A stretch of DNA of 64,000 nucleotides from Desulfocurvus vexinensis DSM 17965 (GTDB taxonomy: Bacteria > Desulfobacterota > Desulfovibrionia > Desulfovibrionales > Desulfovibrionaceae), in contig NZ_JAEX01000015.1 of the NCBI RefSeq assembly GCF_000519125.1, positions 1-64,000 of the forward strand, written 5' to 3'. Positions 20,448 through 31,218 of the stretch are shown one piece after another (the stretch's first letter is position 1; each line of letters opens with the position of its first letter). The notes under the pieces are model-generated. The model worked only from the letters and a program-made list of their open reading frames with translations. It was not told where the DNA came from and ran no database searches. Made by a program: the position numbers and the translations under genes.

Positions 20448-20451
<4 letters not shown>
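19534..20451 (-). CDS. Response regulator with GGDEF diguanylate cyclase output
   Basis: A 305-residue PleD/WspR-like protein. The receiver domain (about 7-122) has the acidic pair VDDS, phosphoacceptor D56 in LILLDI, and the conserved lysine in YITKPF. The GGDEF domain (about 140-300) has [11 protein letters not shown] and an intact [14 protein letters not shown] product-inhibition I-site RPTD lies five residues before GGEEF, so the cyclase is probably active and feedback-controlled. The ATG overlaps the stop of the upstream hybrid kinase gene by four bases, so the kinase is the likely phosphodonor. Confidence 0.95.
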
Positions 20452-23387
<2,936 letters not shown>

Positions 23388-23465
23388 TTGGCAATACTAT
23401 CACCGGCTGCGGGGTCGCGGCAATGGAAATGGCCTGCGGGAAGAACCCGGCGCCGCCCGGGGGGT

Positions 23466-24278
23466 TTACAAGCGGGGCAGGCGCAGGGGCAGGGGGGCGG
23501 CCACGGGCAGGGCCCGGCGGCGGATGGCCGCCTCCAGGGCCGCCAGGCGCCGGGGGGCCTCGGGGTGGGTGCGGCCCAGGGCGGCCAGGCCGCCGCTGCC
23601 CTCGTCGCCCAGGCGGTCGAAGAACTTCTCCAGCCCGCCCGCATGGCCGTAAAGGGCCGCCACGGCGTCCAGCCCGGCCTGGTCGGCGGCCAGCTCCTGG
23701 GCCCGCGAGAAGCGGCGCCCGCCCAGGTCGAGCATGCCTTCCAGCAGGCCGCCCAGGCCGTCGCCGTCGCCCGAGAGCAGCGTGGCCAGGGCCGCCAGCA
23801 CCAGCCCGCGCCCCAGCCCGCGCAGGTGGTCGCGGGCCGCCAGGTGGCCCATTTCGTGGCCCAGGGTGAAGACCAGCTCGTTTTCGTATTCCAGGGCCTG
23901 GAGCAGCCCCGTGGTCAGCACCACGCGGCCCCCGGGCAGGGCGAAGGCGTTGACCTCGCCCGAGGCCAGCACGCGCAGGTCCACGGCGTGGGGCACGGTG
24001 CCCAGGGCCTGGCGCGTGCGCTCGGCCAGTTCGGCCAGGGCGGGCGGGGCGGGGCGGGCCTCGCGCAGCAGGGGGTGGCCGTCCACCAGATGGCGGGCCA
24101 TGCGCCGCTCCAGGTCGGGCGGGATGCGCGGGGCCAGCACGTCCACGGCCAGGCCCAGCAGCACGTAGAGCAGGGCGGCCACGGCGGCCACCCCGGCCAG
24201 GGGCAGGGCGAAGTCGCGCAACAGGGAGGCCTGCGAGACGTTGACGTTGCCCTGGGGCAGGCGGGGGATCAGGCGCAC
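23466..24278 (-). CDS. M48-family zinc metallopeptidase, membrane-anchored
   Basis: A 270-residue peptidase. An N-terminal membrane segment (about 23-50) is followed by an extracytoplasmic peptidase domain with the zinc motif HEMGH (about 141-145). The third ligand region is the downstream AQELAADQAGL, where the Glu follows the usual M48 ExxxD pattern. Members such as LoiP/BepA degrade or repair envelope proteins. The gene begins with GTG one base after the stop of the upstream YbjQ-like gene, with AGGAG eight bases before it. It is the last of three tightly packed genes, so it is probably co-expressed with the two YbjQ-family proteins. Confidence 0.9.
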   Translation of the reverse strand: MRLIPRLPQGNVNVSQASLLRDFALPLAGVAAVAALLYVLLGLAVDVLAPRIPPDLERRMARHLVDGHPLLREARPAPPALAELAERTRQALGTVPHAVDLRVLASGEVNAFALPGGRVVLTTGLLQALEYENELVFTLGHEMGHLAARDHLRGLGRGLVLAALATLLSGDGDGLGGLLEGMLDLGGRRFSRAQELAADQAGLDAVAALYGHAGGLEKFFDRLGDEGSGGLAALGRTHPEAPRRLAALEAAIRRRALPVAAPLPLRLPRL

Positions 24279-24279
24279 C

Positions 24280-24732
24280 CTAGCTCCTGCGCAGGCGGAT
24301 GGCCGTGGCGTAGGCGATGGCCTCCGCCGAGCCGATGCGCCTGCTGCCCGACGAGTCGCTGACGCTGGAGGTTTCGATGCGCACGCCCAGGAACATGTCG
24401 GCGTCGGGGGCCAGCTCCTTCATGCGCAGCAGGGCTTCGCGCCGGGCGCGGTCCAGCAGCGGCTCGTAGGAGCGCACCGGGCCGCCCAGCAGCGTGCGCA
24501 GCCAGGCCGTGAAGCGCTTGAAATAGTCAACGGACACGACCATGGAGCCGCAGACGAAGGCCACGGCCTCCACGCGCGCTCCGGGCACGGGCAGGGTGCG
24601 CACCGTCAGGGCCGGGATGTGCATGAGGGCGCGCTCGCGCCGGACGATGGAGCGGTAGTGGCGGCGCTCGTTGAACGACCCGGCCACCAGCCCCAGCAAC
24701 AGGCCCGCCGCGACGAGGATCAGGTTCTCCAT
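24280..24732 (-). CDS. YbjQ/UPF0145-like domain protein with N-terminal membrane anchor
   Basis: A 150-residue protein: a hydrophobic N-terminus (LILVAAGLLLGLVAGSF) followed by a domain that keeps several YbjQ landmarks in a rearranged, longer form. These are GSMVVSVDYFKRF, LDRARREALLRMKELAPDADMFLGVRIETSSVSDSS, and a final EAIAYATAIRL matching the YAYGSAVRV end of the neighbouring classical YbjQ protein. YbjQ-fold proteins are small pentameric proteins of uncertain function, once called heavy-metal-binding. Seven bases separate it from the upstream ybjQ-like gene. The membrane anchor and the downstream M48 peptidase suggest envelope work. Confidence 0.75.
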   Translation of the reverse strand: MENLILVAAGLLLGLVAGSFNERRHYRSIVRRERALMHIPALTVRTLPVPGARVEAVAFVCGSMVVSVDYFKRFTAWLRTLLGGPVRSYEPLLDRARREALLRMKELAPDADMFLGVRIETSSVSDSSGSRRIGSAEAIAYATAIRLRRS

Positions 24733-24739
24733 GGCCGGG

Positions 24740-25054
24740 CTATTCCACGCGCACGGCGGAGCCGTAGGCGTAGATCTCGGCGGCCCCGCTGGTCACCGAC
24801 GAGGTGGAGAAGCGCACGTTGACCACGGCGTTGGCGCCCATTTCCGCGGCCTGGGCCACCATGCGCTCCACGGCCTGGCGCTGGGAGTCGCGCAGCAGGG
24901 CCGAATAGCCCTTGAGCTCGCCGCCCACGAGGTTTTTCAGGTAGCACAGGATGTCGATGAACACGTTGCGCGCGCGGATGGTGCTGCCGGTGACCAGCCC
25001 GTAGTGCTCGACGATGGTCCGGCCCGGCACGGTCTCGATATTGGTGACGATCAT
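24740..25054 (-). CDS. YbjQ family (UPF0145) protein
   Basis: A 104-residue protein of the usual family length. The pattern is clear: GRTIVEHYGLVTGSTIRARN, RDSQRQAVERMVAQAAEMGANAVVNVRF and a C-terminal EIYAYGSAVRV. No signal peptide or membrane segment, so it is cytoplasmic. The start is fixed by AGGAGG eight bases upstream. It is the first gene of a three-gene operon with a membrane-anchored YbjQ-like protein and an M48 peptidase. The biochemical role of the family is not established. Confidence 0.9.
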   Translation of the reverse strand: MIVTNIETVPGRTIVEHYGLVTGSTIRARNVFIDILCYLKNLVGGELKGYSALLRDSQRQAVERMVAQAAEMGANAVVNVRFSTSSVTSGAAEIYAYGSAVRVE

Positions 25055-25227
25055 GGGTGCCCTCCTGGTGCACCGGGGCAGGATACGGCCCGGGCGCGGG
25101 GCAGGGCAAGCGCAAATCCGGCGCGCGGGGCCCTGGGCGCGGGGGGCCGGGGCGGTGCGCCCCGCCCGGGCGGCTGGCGCAGAAGGCTTTGCGCGGGGCG
25201 CGCACCACGCCCGGGCGGGCGGCGCAA

Positions 25228-25280
25228 GAAAAATCCACGGCCCCCGCGCCGTGCGGCAGGCGCGGGGGTGTGGATTTTTC
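25228..25280. terminator. Symmetrical bidirectional terminator
   Basis: GGCCCCCGCGCC-type arm pairs with GGCGCGGGGG-type arm. The stem is extended by GAAAAATCCA on the left and TGGATTTTTC on the right, so A/T-tracts flank both sides. It lies downstream of the Lon-like gene on the minus strand and upstream of the ybjQ operon. Confidence 0.85.
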
Positions 25281-25317
25281 CTCGCACGGCGGCCGGTTGC
25301 CGTTGCGGGGCGGCCTG

Positions 25318-27840
25318 CTAGGCTTCGGGCGCGCCCTTGGGGGCCTTGGGCTTCTGGCGCGCCTTGGTGCCCTTGGGGGCCGGGCCGTTGTCGTCCCCGG
25401 TCTTGCCCCAGCGGCGCAGGGTGTCGCCCAGTTCGCGCAGCCGGGCGTCGGCCAGGGCGAACACCGAACCCTTGGTCCAGCCGCCGGCCTTGGTGCGCGT
25501 GCCCGCCGGGGTGCCCGTGAGCAGCTCGACGCCCTCTTCCACCGTCTGCACGGCGTAGACGTGGAAGCGGCCCTGCTCCACGGCCCGGACCACCTCGGGG
25601 CGCAGCATGAGGTCCTTGACGTTGGCCTTGGGGATCATCACGCCCTGGCGGCCCGTGAGCCCGGCGCGCTGGCAGCACTGGTAGAAGCCCTCGATCTTCT
25701 CGTTGACCCCGCCGATGGGCTGGATTTCGCCCTTCTGGTTCACCGAGCCGGTGACGGCGATGTCCTGGCGCAGGGGCAGGTCCGCGAGGCTGGAGAGCAG
25801 GGCGTACAGCTCGGTGGACGAGGCCGAGTCGCCGTCGATGCCGCCGTAGGACTGCTCGAAGGCGATGCTGGCCGCCAGGGTCAGGGGCTTGTCCTGGGCG
25901 AAGCGTTCGCGCAGGTAGCCCGCCAGGATGAGCACGCCCTTGTTGTGCGTGGGGCCGGACATGTCGGCCTCGCGCTCGATGTTGATGATGCCCTCCTTGC
26001 CCAGGGCCGTGGCGGCGGTGATGCGCGCGGGCTTGCCGAAGGCGTAGTCGCCCAGGGAGTAGACGGCCAGCCCGTTGACCTGCCCGACCTTGGCCCCGTC
26101 CACGTCCACGAACAGGCTGCCGCGGTCGATCATCTCCTGGAGGCGCTCCTCCATCTGGTTGGAGCGGTGCACGCGCGCGGTCACGGCGGCCAGCACGTGC
26201 CCGGCGTCCACCTGCGCGGCCTTGGCGCTTCGGGCCTGGAAGTCGGCCTCGGCCAGCAGGTCGGCCAGGGCCGGGAAGGCCGTGGTCAGCTTTTCCTGGC
26301 GCCCGGCCATGCGCACGGCCTCTTCGGCCACGGCGCCCACGCCCGAGGCCGCGAACGGCAAGAGCCCCTGCTTGTCCACCTCGGCGCGCACGAAGCGGGC
26401 CAGCTTGTCCAGGGTCTGGTCCGTGCGGTCCATGGAGGACTCGTAGTCCGCGCGGACCTTGAAGATCTTGGGCACGTCGGGGTCGTAGTGGCGCAACAGG
26501 GCGTAGATGCGCGCGTCGCCAAGGACCACGACCTTCACGTCCATGGCGATGGGCTCGGGCTTGAGGCCCGTGGACGAGATGAAATAGTACGGGTCGTAGG
26601 TTTCGATCTCGATGGTCTCGGTCTTCAGGGAGCGCTTGAGGGTCTGCCAGACCCCGGGCTCCATGATGGCGTCCAGCAGGTTGATGACCAGATAGCCGCC
26701 GTTGGCCTTGACGAAGGACCCGGCCTTGATCTTGGTGAAATCCGTGCGCCAGGTGCCCATGCGGTCGGCCAGGCGCTCGATGCTGCCGAAGAGGTTGCGG
26801 TAGGTCGGGTAGGACTCCACGACCACCGGCGGGCCCGTGCGCTCGGAGTTGTCCACCAGCAGGTTCACGGCATAGGGGTGCAGGATGGCCTCGGGGCTGG
26901 GCGCCATGGCCATGAAGGGCATGCCCTGGGGCGCCGGGCCGCTGCCGCCGAGCATCTTGATGTCGTCGAGGTTCTTGCCCATGTGCTCCAGCACGGCGTC
27001 CAGGTAGGCCCGGACCTTGGGGTCCGGGTAGCGTTCGAAAAGCGGCTCCAGGTGCTCGCGGGCCAGGGTGGTGAACATCAGGCGGTCCACCTCCTCGTGC
27101 TTGGCGGCCACGGCCTTGTGCAGCTCGCGGACCTTCTGGACGATGGCGTCGAGCTCCTCCTTGAGCTCCAGGCGCCGGTCGCGCAGGCGTTCGAATTCCT
27201 CGCGGGGGAAGCGTCCGGCCTCGACCATCTCCTCCAGGTCCACCATGCGCCTGGGCTCGCCGTCCACCAGGGGCACCAGGTCGGGCCGCTGGATGGGCCC
27301 CATCTGCATGCGCACCACCACGAGCCCGGTGTCCTTCACCTTGTCCTCGATGGACTTGTAGAACTCGCGCACCTGGCGTTCGTGGGCCTCGGCGATGGCG
27401 TTCTTGCGCGCGATGTACTCCTCGCTCTCGAAGAGCTGGGGCGCCTCGCGGCGCACGTCGTCCAGGAACTTGCGCATGCCCTCCTTGAACTGCGCGCCCT
27501 GCCCGGCGGCAAAGCGCAGCAGCACCGGCTGCTCGGGGTGGCGGAAGTTGTTCACGTAGCACAGGTCGTCGGGCACGCCGTCCGTGGCCGCCAGCTCGGC
27601 CAGCAGCCGGCGCACCGTGGCCAGCCGCCCGCTGCCGGGCTGCCCGGTGACGAAGATATTGTAACCCTTCTTGGCCATGCCCATGCCGAAGCGGAAGGCC
27701 TCCACCCCGCGCTCCTGGCCGATGATCTCGTCCAGGGGCTCCAGGTCGTCGGTACTGGCAAAGGGCAGGGCCGTAGGGTCCAGGCGCCAGCGGAGCGCGT
27801 CCGCAGGCACTTCGAGGGTCTTCTTTCTGGTGCGGGCCAT
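25318..27840 (-). CDS. Lon-like AAA+ protease of the AAA_32/COG1067 family
   Basis: An 840-residue relative of Lon without the N-terminal Lon substrate domain. The N-terminal ATPase begins with EIIGQERGVEAFRFGMGMAKKG; its P-loop reads GQPGSGR, with Arg where Lys is usual. A long helical insertion (about 130-270) precedes GGYLVINLLDAI. The C-terminal Lon protease domain has the catalytic Ser in DGDSASST (about 668) and Lys in GGVNEKIEGFY (about 712), both intact. The last 60 residues are a basic, Lys/Pro-rich tail. The start is fixed by AGGAGG upstream. It follows hsp20 by 17 bases and shares a heat-shock-type promoter, which supports a role in clearing damaged proteins. Confidence 0.92.
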   Translation of the reverse strand: MARTRKKTLEVPADALRWRLDPTALPFASTDDLEPLDEIIGQERGVEAFRFGMGMAKKGYNIFVTGQPGSGRLATVRRLLAELAATDGVPDDLCYVNNFRHPEQPVLLRFAAGQGAQFKEGMRKFLDDVRREAPQLFESEEYIARKNAIAEAHERQVREFYKSIEDKVKDTGLVVVRMQMGPIQRPDLVPLVDGEPRRMVDLEEMVEAGRFPREEFERLRDRRLELKEELDAIVQKVRELHKAVAAKHEEVDRLMFTTLAREHLEPLFERYPDPKVRAYLDAVLEHMGKNLDDIKMLGGSGPAPQGMPFMAMAPSPEAILHPYAVNLLVDNSERTGPPVVVESYPTYRNLFGSIERLADRMGTWRTDFTKIKAGSFVKANGGYLVINLLDAIMEPGVWQTLKRSLKTETIEIETYDPYYFISSTGLKPEPIAMDVKVVVLGDARIYALLRHYDPDVPKIFKVRADYESSMDRTDQTLDKLARFVRAEVDKQGLLPFAASGVGAVAEEAVRMAGRQEKLTTAFPALADLLAEADFQARSAKAAQVDAGHVLAAVTARVHRSNQMEERLQEMIDRGSLFVDVDGAKVGQVNGLAVYSLGDYAFGKPARITAATALGKEGIINIEREADMSGPTHNKGVLILAGYLRERFAQDKPLTLAASIAFEQSYGGIDGDSASSTELYALLSSLADLPLRQDIAVTGSVNQKGEIQPIGGVNEKIEGFYQCCQRAGLTGRQGVMIPKANVKDLMLRPEVVRAVEQGRFHVYAVQTVEEGVELLTGTPAGTRTKAGGWTKGSVFALADARLRELGDTLRRWGKTGDDNGPAPKGTKARQKPKAPKGAPEA

Positions 27841-27857
27841 GGGGTCCTCCTGGAGCT

Positions 27858-28271
27858 TCAGGGCCTGGGTCGGGGCAGGGCGCAGCCGTCTGCGGCGCGC
27901 CGGGGGATGCGGATCTCGATGACGCCGTCGCTGTAGATGGCCGCGACCTCGCGGGCGGCCACGGCGCAGGGCAGGTACAGCTCCTTGCGGAAGGACTCGG
28001 CGCGCACGCCTGCTCCGGTGCGCATCACGCGGCGGGCGGCGATGGCCACCCGGCGCCCGGCGACGCTCACGCCGATGTCCTGCGGGTCGAGCCCCGGGGC
28101 CGCCACGCGTACCACCAGCTCGTCGCCGTCCTGCTCCACCGAGAGCCCGGCCTCGCCGAAGGGCCGGGCCGGGGGCAGCCCGAAGTCCGTGCACAGGGCT
28201 TCGAACCGCCGGTCCATGTCGCGCTTCATTTTCGATATCTGGGTTTCGCCCCAGATTCTCAGGTCGGGCAT
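27858..28271 (-). CDS. Small heat-shock protein, Hsp20/alpha-crystallin family
   Basis: A 137-residue chaperone (139 if the ATG at 28277 is used). The alpha-crystallin domain spans about residues 40-130: ELVVRVAAPGLDPQDIGVSV, FRKELYLPCAV and SDGVIEIRIPR. The C-terminal IxI/V-type tail is not obvious. The first ATG is only three bases from AAGGAGG while the one at 28271 has a nine-base spacing, hence the choice. As first gene of the hsp20-lon operon it would hold unfolded proteins for the protease. A CTTGAAA promoter element lies about 85 bases upstream. Confidence 0.88.
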   Translation of the reverse strand: MPDLRIWGETQISKMKRDMDRRFEALCTDFGLPPARPFGEAGLSVEQDGDELVVRVAAPGLDPQDIGVSVAGRRVAIAARRVMRTGAGVRAESFRKELYLPCAVAAREVAAIYSDGVIEIRIPRRAADGCALPRPRP

Positions 28272-28336
28272 GCGCATCCGCCTCCTTGGGTGGGCGTGCC
28301 TCCCGCGCCCCGGGCGCAGGGAGGGTCTTGCCTATA

Positions 28337-28364
28337 CTGTAAGGATTTATGAATGCATTTCAAG
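28337..28364 (-). promoter_or_regulatory. Sigma-32-like heat-shock promoter for hsp20-lon
   Basis: On the minus strand, CTTGAAA (28364-28358) exactly matches the RpoH -35 consensus. Thirteen bases later is CCTTACAG (28344-28337), a partial match to the CCCCATnT -10 box. A sigma-70 reading (TTGAAA, 16 bases, TACAGT) fits the same bases. The downstream genes are a chaperone and a protease, which supports the heat-shock reading. Confidence 0.5.
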
Positions 28365-28505
28365 CCCCCGGCGCGGCTTGCGGGCCCTGCGGCGCGCGGA
28401 GGTTTGCGCGCTTCCCAACAGGAGCCAATGTGTGTACATTCCTGTCGATTCGCAGCACCCGGCCGGTTTTTGCGGCCCCAAAGCCAAGGGAGGGCGCAGG
28501 CCCCG

Positions 28506-30527
28506 ATGTCCATCAAGATCAAGATCGCCCTGATGATCCTCGTCATCCTGGCCGCAGTGGCCGGGGCGGTGGGTTTCTTTTCCAAGCGCGATGTGGAGCG
28601 GGCCGTGCTCGTCGCCGAGCAGCGTTCGGCGCGCAACGTCCTGCACCTGGTGGACCTGGACGTGCAGGGCCGCCACAAGAGCATGCTCATGGAGCGCCTG
28701 GCCACCGTCCGCGCCCTCAAGACCCAGCTCGCCAGCCTGAACGCCGTGGTGCTGTCGGGGGTGGACCGCTTCCGCGAGCTGGCCCGCGCCGGGCGTATTT
28801 CCGAAAAGCAGGCCCGCGCCCAGGCCCTGGACTGGGTCGCCACCCTGGCCCCGGGCCAGGGCGAATACCTGTTCGTCTACGACGCCAAGGGCCGCGCCCT
28901 GGCCTACCCCGAAAAGGAGATGGTCGGGGCCGACCTGTCGGTGTTCACCGACGTCAAGGGCCGCAAGGTCACGGCCTCCATGCGCGAGGAGGCCCGGCGC
29001 CAGGGCACGGCCAGCACCACCTACTACTGGAAGCGCATCGGCGGGGCCGAGCAGGTCCGCAACTTCGGCTTGTTCACCTACTACCCGGCCTGGGACTGGA
29101 TGCTCGGCGCCGCCGTGGACATCGAGGACATCGAGCGCGCCGAGCAGCACAAGCTCGACCAGATCGTGCGCATCCTGGCCGAAAGCCTGGACAAGGTGAC
29201 CATCGCCCACAGCGGTTTCGTGGCCGTGCTTTCCGGCGACGGCAAGGCCCTGATCCGCCCCGAGGCCGTGGAGCCGGAGTTCGCCCTGGCCGTCAATGGG
29301 CTGACCGGCAAGCGGCTGTTCGACGACATCGTGGCCCAGGCCGCCAGCGGCATCGACGGGCCGTTGTACTCCCTGCCCGAGGGCGAGGCCCAGAGCGGCA
29401 GGCGCGAATCCTTCGTGCGCTACAACAAGGCCCTGGACTGGTACATCGTGACCACGGCCTACGTGGCCGAGCTGGAGGCTCCGGCCCGGCATCTGCTCTC
29501 GCAACTGGCCGGGGTGCTCGGCGTGGCGCTTTTCCTCGGGCTGGCCGCCGGGCTGCTCGTCACCGCGCGCATCGCCCGGCCCCTGGAGCGTCTGGCGGGC
29601 TACGCCCTGGACCTGCACCGCCAGGACTTCCTGGCCGAAGAGCGCGAGGCCTCGCCCCTGGCCGGGCTGGCCAAGGCCCGGGGCGACGAGGTGGGCCGTC
29701 TGGCCGGGGCCTTCGAGTTCATGGAGCAGTCCCTGCGCCAGCGCATCCGCGAGCTGATGGATGCCACCGCCGCCCGCGAGCGCATCGAGAGCGAGCTCAA
29801 CGTGGCCCATGAGATCCAGATGGGCCTGCTGCCCAAGATCTTCCCGCCCTACCCCTCGCGCGAGGAGTTCGACCTCTATGCCGTGCTCGAACCGGCCAAG
29901 GAGGTGGGCGGCGACCTCTACGACTTCTTCTTCATCGATGAGGACCACCTCTGCCTGACCCTGGGCGACGTGTCCGACAAGGGCGTGCCCGCCGCGCTGT
30001 TCATGACCATCACCATGACGCTGATCCGCTCCGAGGCCAAGAAGAGCAGGGACCCGGAGCAGATCATGGCCGCCGTCAACGACGTTATTTCCCGCGACAA
30101 CCCGCGCTCCATGTTCGTGACCCTGTTCCTGGGCGTGCTCGACGTGCGCACCGGCGAGCTGGCCTACGCCAACGGCGGGCACAACCCGCCCATCCTGGTG
30201 GACGCCTCCGGCGTGCGCTACCTCAAGGACATCAGCGGGCCCATGGTTGGCGCCATGGAGGACATGCCCTTCCGGCCGCTGACCCTGCACCTGGCGCCCG
30301 GGGACCGCTTCTTCGTCTACACCGACGGCGTCACCGAGGCCATGAACGCCGCGCGCGAGCTGTACACCGACGAGCGCCTGCTGGAGACCGTGGCCGCCAC
30401 GGAGGATGCCGCGCCCGCCGCCCTGGTGGAAGCCGTGCGCGCCTCGGTGCGCGACCATGTGCGCGACGAGCCGCCCTCGGACGACATCACCATGCTCTGC
30501 CTGCGCTACAAGGGCCCCCGGGGCTAG
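28506..30527 (+). CDS. Membrane sensor phosphatase: double-Cache, HAMP, SpoIIE/PP2C
   Basis: A 673-residue sensor. The N-terminal membrane segment (about 6-25) is followed by a large periplasmic region with two Cache-type modules (DWVATLAPGQGEYLFVYDAKG, then a second FVRYNKALDWYIVTTAY), a second membrane segment (about 330-352), HAMP, a short coiled coil, and a C-terminal SpoIIE/RsbU-like PP2C phosphatase. The phosphatase has the metal-binding aspartates in GGDLYDFFFI and LGDVSDKGVPAALFM, and DRFFVYTDGVTEAMN. Such enzymes dephosphorylate anti-sigma-factor antagonists (STAS proteins); none is in the window. A methyltransferase gene follows eight bases later with its ribosome-binding site touching this stop. 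The start is set at the ATG giving a short cytoplasmic tail before the first membrane helix. Confidence 0.92.
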   Translation: MSIKIKIALMILVILAAVAGAVGFFSKRDVERAVLVAEQRSARNVLHLVDLDVQGRHKSMLMERLATVRALKTQLASLNAVVLSGVDRFRELARAGRISEKQARAQALDWVATLAPGQGEYLFVYDAKGRALAYPEKEMVGADLSVFTDVKGRKVTASMREEARRQGTASTTYYWKRIGGAEQVRNFGLFTYYPAWDWMLGAAVDIEDIERAEQHKLDQIVRILAESLDKVTIAHSGFVAVLSGDGKALIRPEAVEPEFALAVNGLTGKRLFDDIVAQAASGIDGPLYSLPEGEAQSGRRESFVRYNKALDWYIVTTAYVAELEAPARHLLSQLAGVLGVALFLGLAAGLLVTARIARPLERLAGYALDLHRQDFLAEEREASPLAGLAKARGDEVGRLAGAFEFMEQSLRQRIRELMDATAARERIESELNVAHEIQMGLLPKIFPPYPSREEFDLYAVLEPAKEVGGDLYDFFFIDEDHLCLTLGDVSDKGVPAALFMTITMTLIRSEAKKSRDPEQIMAAVNDVISRDNPRSMFVTLFLGVLDVRTGELAYANGGHNPPILVDASGVRYLKDISGPMVGAMEDMPFRPLTLHLAPGDRFFVYTDGVTEAMNAARELYTDERLLETVAATEDAAPAALVEAVRASVRDHVRDEPPSDDITMLCLRYKGPRG

Positions 30528-30535
30528 GAGGACGC

Positions 30536-31156
30536 ATGGGCATCGTCAGGGACGGCGACAGGGTCATCCTCGATGGCCGCGACGTGGGCGACTGGGACGC
30601 CATGTGCGAGGCCTACCGCCAGCGCGTGGACCGCTACGGCACCGACCACCGCGCCTTCTTCTACACCGACCAGGGCCTCTACCGCCGCCGCCTGGAGCGC
30701 GCCGGGCAGGTGCTGGCCCCGCTGCTCGCGCCCGGGAACACGGTGCTCGACGTGGGCTGCGGCGACGGCAACCTGCTGGAGCTGCTGCCCCCGTGCGACT
30801 ACACGGGGCTGGACCTCGTGCCCGAGTTCGTGGCCCACGCCCGCGAGCGCTTCCCCGGGCGCGCCTTCCATGTGGCCAACATCATGGAATGGACCGCCCC
30901 CAGCGACTGGGTGCTGCTCATCGGCACCAGCGGCACCACGCCCTGCCTGGAGCGCATGGTCGAGCACTGCTGGGGCCTGTGCCGCACCGGCATGGTCCTC
31001 GACGTGCTCGACGCCCGGCGCGACCCCGGCGGCGACCGCAATTCCTGCCACGCCACCGACGTGCTCGACTTCTTCCTGGCGCGCGGGGCGGCCCGGGTCT
31101 GCGTCGAGCCCACCGCCGATCCGTGGACTTTCTTTGTGGCCCGAAAAGAACTATGA
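30536..31156 (+). CDS. SAM-dependent class I methyltransferase
   Basis: A 206-residue methyltransferase. Motif I is VLDVGCGDGNLLELL; the acidic residue after strand 2 is in YTGLDLVPEF; the later strand is WVLLIGTSGTTP, where the usual acidic residue is absent. It lacks a signal peptide. It follows the SpoIIE phosphatase by eight bases (TAGGAGGACGC precedes the ATG), and its stop overlaps an ATG of the next open frame by four bases, so the phosphatase, methyltransferase and binding-protein genes are probably one operon. The acceptor is unknown; small-molecule methylation is more likely than nucleic acid given the size. Confidence 0.85.
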   Translation: MGIVRDGDRVILDGRDVGDWDAMCEAYRQRVDRYGTDHRAFFYTDQGLYRRRLERAGQVLAPLLAPGNTVLDVGCGDGNLLELLPPCDYTGLDLVPEFVAHARERFPGRAFHVANIMEWTAPSDWVLLIGTSGTTPCLERMVEHCWGLCRTGMVLDVLDARRDPGGDRNSCHATDVLDFFLARGAARVCVEPTADPWTFFVARKEL

Positions 31157-31218
31157 TCCATAACCCCTGCCGGAGCCTTCCGGCCCAACCGAACGCCATC
31201 GCAATCGGAGTCCTGCCA

